This document shows positions 48,467 through 52,514 of a stretch of DNA of 52,514 nucleotides, one piece after another (positions within the stretch are counted from its first letter, which is position 1; each line of letters starts with the position of its first letter). Below the pieces are notes generated by a model. The model did no database searches. It saw only the letters and a program-made list of their open reading frames with translations, and was not told the origin of the DNA. The position numbers and the translations under genes are program-made. Source of the DNA: Acidimicrobiia bacterium (GTDB lineage: Bacteria; Actinomycetota; Acidimicrobiia; Spongiisociales; UBA5794); assembly GCA_030066755.1 (NCBI GenBank), contig JASJAX010000009.1, forward strand, positions 1 to 52,514, written 5' to 3'.

Positions 48467-49345
48467 ATGTACACCATCCTCGAGGCACACGATGTCGCGC
48501 CGGACGTGCGCCGGATTCGCGTCGACGCCCCGCGCGTCGCAACCCACCATCGGGCCGGCCAGTTCGTCATCTTGCGCGTGACCCCTGACGGCGAGCGCAT
48601 TCCGCTGACCATCGCCGACTCAAACCCGGATGACGGTTCGATCACCCTCTACGTGCAAGCCGTCGGAAGGACAACGAAGCTGCTGAATCGCCTCGAAACC
48701 GGCGACGTCATCAACGACATCGCCGGTCCGCTCGGTCGGGCAACCGACATCGAGGACTACGGGCGGGCCGTCGTCGTCGGGGGCGGGCTCGGCATCGCTA
48801 TCGCCTACCCGGTCGCCATCGCACTGCTCCGGGCCGGAAATGGCGTTGACGCGATCCTCGGCGCACGCTCTCGAACCCACCTCTTTCTCGAGGATGAGCT
48901 CCGATCCGCCGGTGCAGACGTCAAGCCGTGCACCGACGACGGGTCTCACGGCCGGCACGGGTTTGTCACCGATGAACTCGCAGCCATGCTCGACGCCGGC
49001 GCCGAGCCGGGAGTCGTCTTCGCCGCCGGCCCGGTCGTCATGATGAAAGCGGTCGCCGACGTGACGCGTCCTCGTGGGATCCACACGATCGCGAGCCTCA
49101 ATCCGATCATGGTCGATGGCACCGGGATGTGCGGTGGGTGCCGCGTATCGGTCGGCGGACGCACCCGGTTCGCGTGCGTCGACGGCCCCGAGTTCGATGC
49201 CCACCAGGTCGACTTCGGTCTGCTCCAGCGACGCAATGACGCGTATCGAGATTTCGAGTCGACGCGCGATCAGCAACTCGACGCCTTAGATGACTGCGAA
49301 ATCGCAGGGATCCTCGCCCCGGTGCACAGGGAGCCGCAGGCATGA
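48467..49345 (+). CDS. NfnA-like FAD/NAD(P)-binding iron-sulfur subunit
   Basis: From the ATG at 48467 (MYTILEAHDVAPD) the protein has 292 residues; the track ORF begins too early. It belongs to the ferredoxin-NADP reductase-like family: FAD-binding AGQFVILR and RIPLTIAD, NAD-binding VVVGGGLGIAIAYPVA, and a C-terminal [2Fe-2S] site MCGGCRVSVGG...FACVDGPEF. This matches NfnA, the small subunit of NADH-dependent reduced ferredoxin:NADP+ oxidoreductase, or the equivalent partner of a glutamate-synthase-like protein. It overlaps the next gene by 4 nt. Confidence 0.82.
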   Translation: MYTILEAHDVAPDVRRIRVDAPRVATHHRAGQFVILRVTPDGERIPLTIADSNPDDGSITLYVQAVGRTTKLLNRLETGDVINDIAGPLGRATDIEDYGRAVVVGGGLGIAIAYPVAIALLRAGNGVDAILGARSRTHLFLEDELRSAGADVKPCTDDGSHGRHGFVTDELAAMLDAGAEPGVVFAAGPVVMMKAVADVTRPRGIHTIASLNPIMVDGTGMCGGCRVSVGGRTRFACVDGPEFDAHQVDFGLLQRRNDAYRDFESTRDQQLDALDDCEIAGILAPVHREPQA

Positions 49346-50784
49346 GCGAGCCGCTCACCCGGAAAGAGCGAATGGCGATGGCTCGCGTCGACATGCCCGA
49401 GCACGACGCCGAGGCACGGGCGACGAGCTTCACGGAGGTGAACCTCGGGCTGACCGCCCAAATGGCCCGGCTCGAAGCGATGCGGTGTCTCGAATGCCGC
49501 AGGCCGACGTGTATTGCGGGCTGCCCGGTCGGCATCCGGATTGACGACTTCATCGTCCGCGTTGCGCAGGGTGATTTTGCGGGTGCCGGAGAAGTGATTC
49601 GCAACGACAACCTGCTCCCGGCTATCTGCGGCCGCGTCTGCCCCCAGGAGCACCAGTGTGAAGGTGCCTGCGTCCTCGCCCGCAAGGACCGGCCGATCGC
49701 AATCGGTCACCTCGAACGATTCGTCGCCGACATCACTGCAGCCGACACGATCGTCGACGTCACGACCCTGCCGCCGCCGACGGGCCATCGTGTTGCCGTC
49801 ATCGGCAGCGGACCTGCCGGGCTCGCAGCCGCCGCAGACCTCATCCGGCACGGCCATGAGGTGACGGTGTTTGAGGCGCTCCACGAGCCGGGCGGCGTCC
49901 TCATCTACGGGATTCCTGAGTTCCGTCTGCCCAAGGACATTGTGGCGTCTGAGATCGAAAGTCTGAAGCGCCTCGGGGTCGTGTTCGAGATGAACACGCT
50001 CGTCGGTGCGTCGGTCTCGCTCGAAGAGCTCCGCACCGTTGAGGGCTTCGACGCCGTGTTCCTCGGTGTCGGCGCCGGACTCCCCCGGTTCCTCGATGTT
50101 CCTGGCGAGCATCTCGTCGGCGTGTACTCGGCGAACGAGTTCCTGACCCGGGTCAACTTGATGAAGGCCTGGCTCGCCGACGCCGAGACGCCTGTGCTCG
50201 ATGTGCGGGACAAGCGGGTTGCGGTGTTCGGAGGCGGGAACACTGCGATGGACGCCGTCCGCACGGCGCTCCGGCTCGGTGCTGCCGAAGCACGCATCGT
50301 GTATCGACGCTCCGCCGAAGAGATGCCCGCACGCATCGAGGAAGTCCGCCACGCCGAGGAGGAAGGCATCGTCTTCGACTTCCTCGCGGCGCCGCTCGAG
50401 TTCCTTGGAGACGATCACGGACGGATCACGCGAATGCGACTCCAGCAAATGGAACTCGGCGAACCGGACGACGCTGGTCGCCGCCGCCCGGTGCCGATCG
50501 ATGGCGCCACGTCGATCCACCCCATCGACCTCGCCATCGTCGCCATCGGGAACGCACCCAACCCGTTGTTACTCGCCGCAGTGCCCGAGCTCGAGCACAC
50601 GGGATGGGGAACCCTCATCGTCGATGAGGAGACGGGGATGACGTCGATGGACGGCGTGTTCGCCGGCGGCGACATCGTCACCGGCGGCGCCACCGTGATC
50701 CTCGCCATGGGCGCCGGCCGGAAGGCGGCCGCCGGGATTCACGAGTGGCTGGGTCAACGGGAAAGCGCCGATACGCCCGGCTGA
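49342..50784 (+). CDS. gltA: NfnB / GltD-like FAD-iron-sulfur oxidoreductase
   Basis: The 480-residue protein has an N-terminal dicluster domain with CLECRRPTCIAGCPV and CGRVCPQEHQCEGAC (two [4Fe-4S] sites). Two FAD/NADPH domains follow: VAVIGSGPAGLAAAADL, EALHEPGGVLIYGIPEFRLPK, VAVFGGGNTAMDAVRTA and VFAGGDIVTGGATV. It is called gltA/NfnB in pairs with NfnA and gltD when paired with GltB. As its partner here is NfnA-like, an NAD(P)H-ferredoxin transhydrogenase is more likely than glutamate synthase. Cytosolic. Confidence 0.87.
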   Translation: MSEPLTRKERMAMARVDMPEHDAEARATSFTEVNLGLTAQMARLEAMRCLECRRPTCIAGCPVGIRIDDFIVRVAQGDFAGAGEVIRNDNLLPAICGRVCPQEHQCEGACVLARKDRPIAIGHLERFVADITAADTIVDVTTLPPPTGHRVAVIGSGPAGLAAAADLIRHGHEVTVFEALHEPGGVLIYGIPEFRLPKDIVASEIESLKRLGVVFEMNTLVGASVSLEELRTVEGFDAVFLGVGAGLPRFLDVPGEHLVGVYSANEFLTRVNLMKAWLADAETPVLDVRDKRVAVFGGGNTAMDAVRTALRLGAAEARIVYRRSAEEMPARIEEVRHAEEEGIVFDFLAAPLEFLGDDHGRITRMRLQQMELGEPDDAGRRRPVPIDGATSIHPIDLAIVAIGNAPNPLLLAAVPELEHTGWGTLIVDEETGMTSMDGVFAGGDIVTGGATVILAMGAGRKAAAGIHEWLGQRESADTPG

Positions 50785-50809
50785 AGGTGGCCAGTTGGTG
50801 GCCGCGCTC

Positions 50810-51388
50810 TCAGCGCATGCTCACCGGGTCGGCGTCCAACGCACTCGCCACAGCCCCGGCCCCACGCAGGTCACCTCGATAGATCGAAACGGCCCATCCC
50901 GATACCGCACGAGCCAACTGCACGCGCTCATCGTCATCGAGCCCCACGGTGAGCGCCTCGAGCTCCCCCAGTACGTCCTCGACGTTGTCCATGTGATTGG
51001 AGAGAATCTCGTGACGCCGCTCCCCCGAAACGACGTGGCCAAAGAACAGGCGGAGTGCTGCCGGGTGTTTGATGACCGGAGGATCGATTGGCGACGACTC
51101 GATCCAACGAACCAACTCGGATCGCCCTGAGGCGGTCAGTCGGTACACCGTCTTGTCCGGACGATCCTGTTGCTCAACTCGTTGCGGGGCGACGAACCCC
51201 TGCGCTTCGAGCCGTCGTAACTCCCGGTAGATCTGGCTCTGAGCCGGACTCCAGTAGAAGAACCGGAGACTGCCGAGCGCGCGCTGGCGCAACTCATAGC
51301 CGGACAATCCCTCGCCGAACGACAAGAGACCGAGGACGGCATACGCCGTCGTCGGAAGAAACTCGGTGGTCTCGTTGACATCGCCCAC
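50810..51388 (-). CDS. PadR-family regulator
   Basis: The 192-residue protein has the PadR winged helix (TTAYAVLGLLSFGEGLSGYELRQRALGSL, FFYWSPAQSQIYRELRRLEAQGFV, KTVYRLTASGRSEL) and a C-terminal helical VirAC-like part (LEALTVGLDDDERVQLARAVSG). It lies next to an AT-rich palindrome between itself and the divergent DUF6958 gene, which should be its operator. It probably represses itself and that gene until an aromatic or toxic ligand binds. Confidence 0.87.
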   Translation of the reverse strand: MGDVNETTEFLPTTAYAVLGLLSFGEGLSGYELRQRALGSLRFFYWSPAQSQIYRELRRLEAQGFVAPQRVEQQDRPDKTVYRLTASGRSELVRWIESSPIDPPVIKHPAALRLFFGHVVSGERRHEILSNHMDNVEDVLGELEALTVGLDDDERVQLARAVSGWAVSIYRGDLRGAGAVASALDADPVSMR

Positions 51389-51398
51389 GAGACTGGAC

Positions 51399-51434
51399 TA
51401 TAACTAATCGTCATATATATGACAAACAGTTATA
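51399..51434. promoter_or_regulatory. Probable PadR operator
   Basis: TATAAC...TCATATATATGA...GTTATA is a 36-bp nested palindrome, strikingly AT-rich in this GC-rich genome. It lies just outside the PadR start and before the DUF6958 gene. The minus-strand TATAGT at its edge is the probable padR -10. Confidence 0.65.
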
Positions 51435-51483
51435 AGAGCACCGTCGATGGAACCACCACGACCGAACGGCCTCGGGAGGACAG

Positions 51484-51786
51484 ATGAGCGACACGGACGA
51501 CCGGATCACGATGAAGAACCCGAACACCGGCCGCGACGACACCCGGATCCGCCGGGTGATGTACGAACCGGTACGCGCAGCGATCCTGGCGGCCGTGGCC
51601 GAGGCCGGAGAGTTGGAGTTCCAGGACCTGCGCAACGAGGTCGAACGCCGTACGCCCGCCGGCCTGTGGGACAACGCCAGCGTTGGCTGGTACACGACCA
51701 CCGTCAAGCTCGACCTCGAGGCCCGCGGCGAGATCGAACGAGTCCCCCGATCGAGCCCCCAACGGCTCCGTCTGCCGGCCGGCTGA
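51484..51786 (+). CDS. DUF6958 family protein
   Basis: The 100-residue protein follows GGGAGGACAG. It matches the small DUF6958 family by its whole middle, MKNPNTGRDDTRIRRVMYEPVRAAIL, ELEFQDLRNEVERRTP, WDNASVGWYTTTVKLDLEARG and RVPRSSPQRLRLP. The family resembles winged-helix proteins, so a DNA-binding role is possible but unproven. It is divergent from padR across a palindrome and should be regulated with it. Confidence 0.78.
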   Translation: MSDTDDRITMKNPNTGRDDTRIRRVMYEPVRAAILAAVAEAGELEFQDLRNEVERRTPAGLWDNASVGWYTTTVKLDLEARGEIERVPRSSPQRLRLPAG

Positions 51787-51853
51787 TCGGGCACCGAGCC
51801 GGATTCGCACGGCATTTGGTGGTTCCGGGAAGTGGTGCCACTATCCCGGCGCA

Positions 51854-52375
51854 ATGGAGGGGTTCGCCGCACCGTTCTTCGTCGCATCTGCACTGCTCGC
51901 GCTCGCCGGCGGTGCCAAACTGGCCCGTCCCGAACCCGCGATGGGAGCACTTCGGTCGGTTGGGCTCCCGTCGAGCCGGCTCGTGGCCCAAGTGCTGGGA
52001 ACGGGCGAGGTCCTTGTCGGGAGCGTCGCCCTCATCGTCGGTGGTGCCCCGGTCGCATGGCTGGTTGCCGCGTCCTATCTCGGGTTCGCCGGGTTCGTTG
52101 TCGTTGCGCTCCGCAAGGGTGGTGCGGTCGCCTCGTGCGGCTGCTTCGGAACGGACGACAGTCCCCCGACGACCGTCCACCTCGTGTTGAACCTCCTCGC
52201 CGCGATGACCGCGTCCGGTGCTGCCGTCGCCGGTCTCGGCGGGATCCCCGATGTGATCGGCGATCAGCCGGCGTTCGGCCTGCCATTCGTTGGATTCGTG
52301 GTGTTGGGAACCTGGTTCGCTTACCTCGCTTTGTCGGTCCTTCCCACATTGATCCCGGCGGAGCCCAGCCGATGA
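51854..52375 (+). CDS. MauE-like / DoxX-type membrane protein
   Basis: From the ATG at 51854 the protein has 173 residues and four or five membrane segments: FFVASALLALAGGAKLARP, VLVGSVALIVGGAPVAWLVAASYLGFAGFVVVAL, VLNLLAAMTASGAAVAGL and FVGFVVLGTWFAYLAL. The loop motif SCGCFG is typical of MauE, which helps form disulfides in methylamine dehydrogenase, or of related vitamin K-linked oxidase-like proteins. Its stop overlaps the start of a Tat-exported protein (ATGA), which fits a maturation role for that protein. Confidence 0.7.
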   Translation: MEGFAAPFFVASALLALAGGAKLARPEPAMGALRSVGLPSSRLVAQVLGTGEVLVGSVALIVGGAPVAWLVAASYLGFAGFVVVALRKGGAVASCGCFGTDDSPPTTVHLVLNLLAAMTASGAAVAGLGGIPDVIGDQPAFGLPFVGFVVLGTWFAYLALSVLPTLIPAEPSR

Positions 52376-52514
52376 GCCAGGCACTCGTGGAGCGGGCGAG
52401 CCGACTCCTCGGCAAGGACGTGTCTCGGCGTCGGTTCCTGCAACGCGTTGCCATCGTTGGTTCGGCCCTGCTGACTGCGCCCCTCGACTTCATCCTTCGA
52501 CCCAACACGGCGTA
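52372..52514 (+). CDS. Tat-exported protein, partial (methylamine dehydrogenase light-chain-like N-terminus)
   Basis: Only the first 47 codons are present before the window ends. MSQALVERASRLLGKDVSRRRFLQRVAIVGS carries a twin-arginine signal (SRRRFLQ) and a hydrophobic core ending ALLTAP. Together with the overlapping MauE-like gene this resembles a methylamine dehydrogenase light chain, but the catalytic part is outside the window, so the identity is an inference from context. Confidence 0.6.
   Translation, partial: MSQALVERASRLLGKDVSRRRFLQRVAIVGSALLTAPLDFILRPNTA

Overview
This window is high-GC DNA from an actinomycete-type bacterium. The class is probably Acidimicrobiia or a close relative; this is an inference from gene content (an F420-type LLM oxidoreductase, a Tam-like methyltransferase, PadR/DUF6958 and LacI-type regulators), strong GC at third codon positions, and many leaderless starts with a TANNNT -10 box 6-8 nt before the ATG. 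It reads as ordinary chromosome. I see no rRNA, no canonical tRNA, no CRISPR array, no phage genes and no transposase.

Layout. 0.1-6.2 kb: secreted phytase-like esterase, MetY-type sulfhydrylase, alpha/beta hydrolase, double-GNAT protein, then an aminotransferase IV/sulfotransferase-like pair, packed on the plus strand. 6.4-13 kb: a HAD phosphatase, small proteins, a lysine-2,3-aminomutase-like radical SAM enzyme and HrpB helicase. 13-16.9 kb: feoA plus a feoB split in two, a probable DtxR-type operator, and an AraC regulator. 17-24 kb: a DMSO-reductase-family molybdoenzyme with Asp at the usual Mo-ligand position, a DUF885 peptidase, and an ECF sigma factor next to an Ogt-Ada fusion protein. 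24-30.7 kb: class V aminotransferase, a CstR-like sulfur sensor with two rhodaneses and two textbook operators, hydrolase, zinc-ribbon protein, Tam and acyltransferase. 30.7-35.9 kb (minus): glgB, GNAT, LacI, Na/Pi transporter. 36-42.8 kb: tryptophanase, HrpA helicase, LLM oxidoreductase. 43-48.3 kb: XRE regulator, a large orphan protein, two small-protein genes missed by the ORF track, a tRNA-like RNA fold, an aquaporin/arsenate reductase pair. 48.4-52.5 kb: an NfnAB-like pair, PadR with an AT-rich operator, DUF6958, MauE-like protein and the start of a Tat-exported protein.

How genes work together. FeoA/FeoB1/FeoB2 import ferrous iron. CstR with a cytosolic and a lipoprotein rhodanese forms a persulfide-responsive unit. 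ArsC with the aquaporin can reduce arsenate and let arsenite leave the cell. The ECF sigma and Ogt-Ada genes look like an alkylation-damage response in which a sigma factor replaces the usual AraC part of Ada. NfnA/NfnB form a ferredoxin/NAD(P)H flavoenzyme.

The most unusual non-coding feature is a set of heptamer tandem repeats (units such as GAGACCT, ACTTGGA, CAGTAGC, GAGCCAC, GGCGACT) in about ten intergenic gaps. The least explained segment is 45.8-46.9 kb, which holds two short ORFs with good ribosome sites, a terminator, long hairpins, a tRNA-like cloverleaf and two kinds of tandem repeat.
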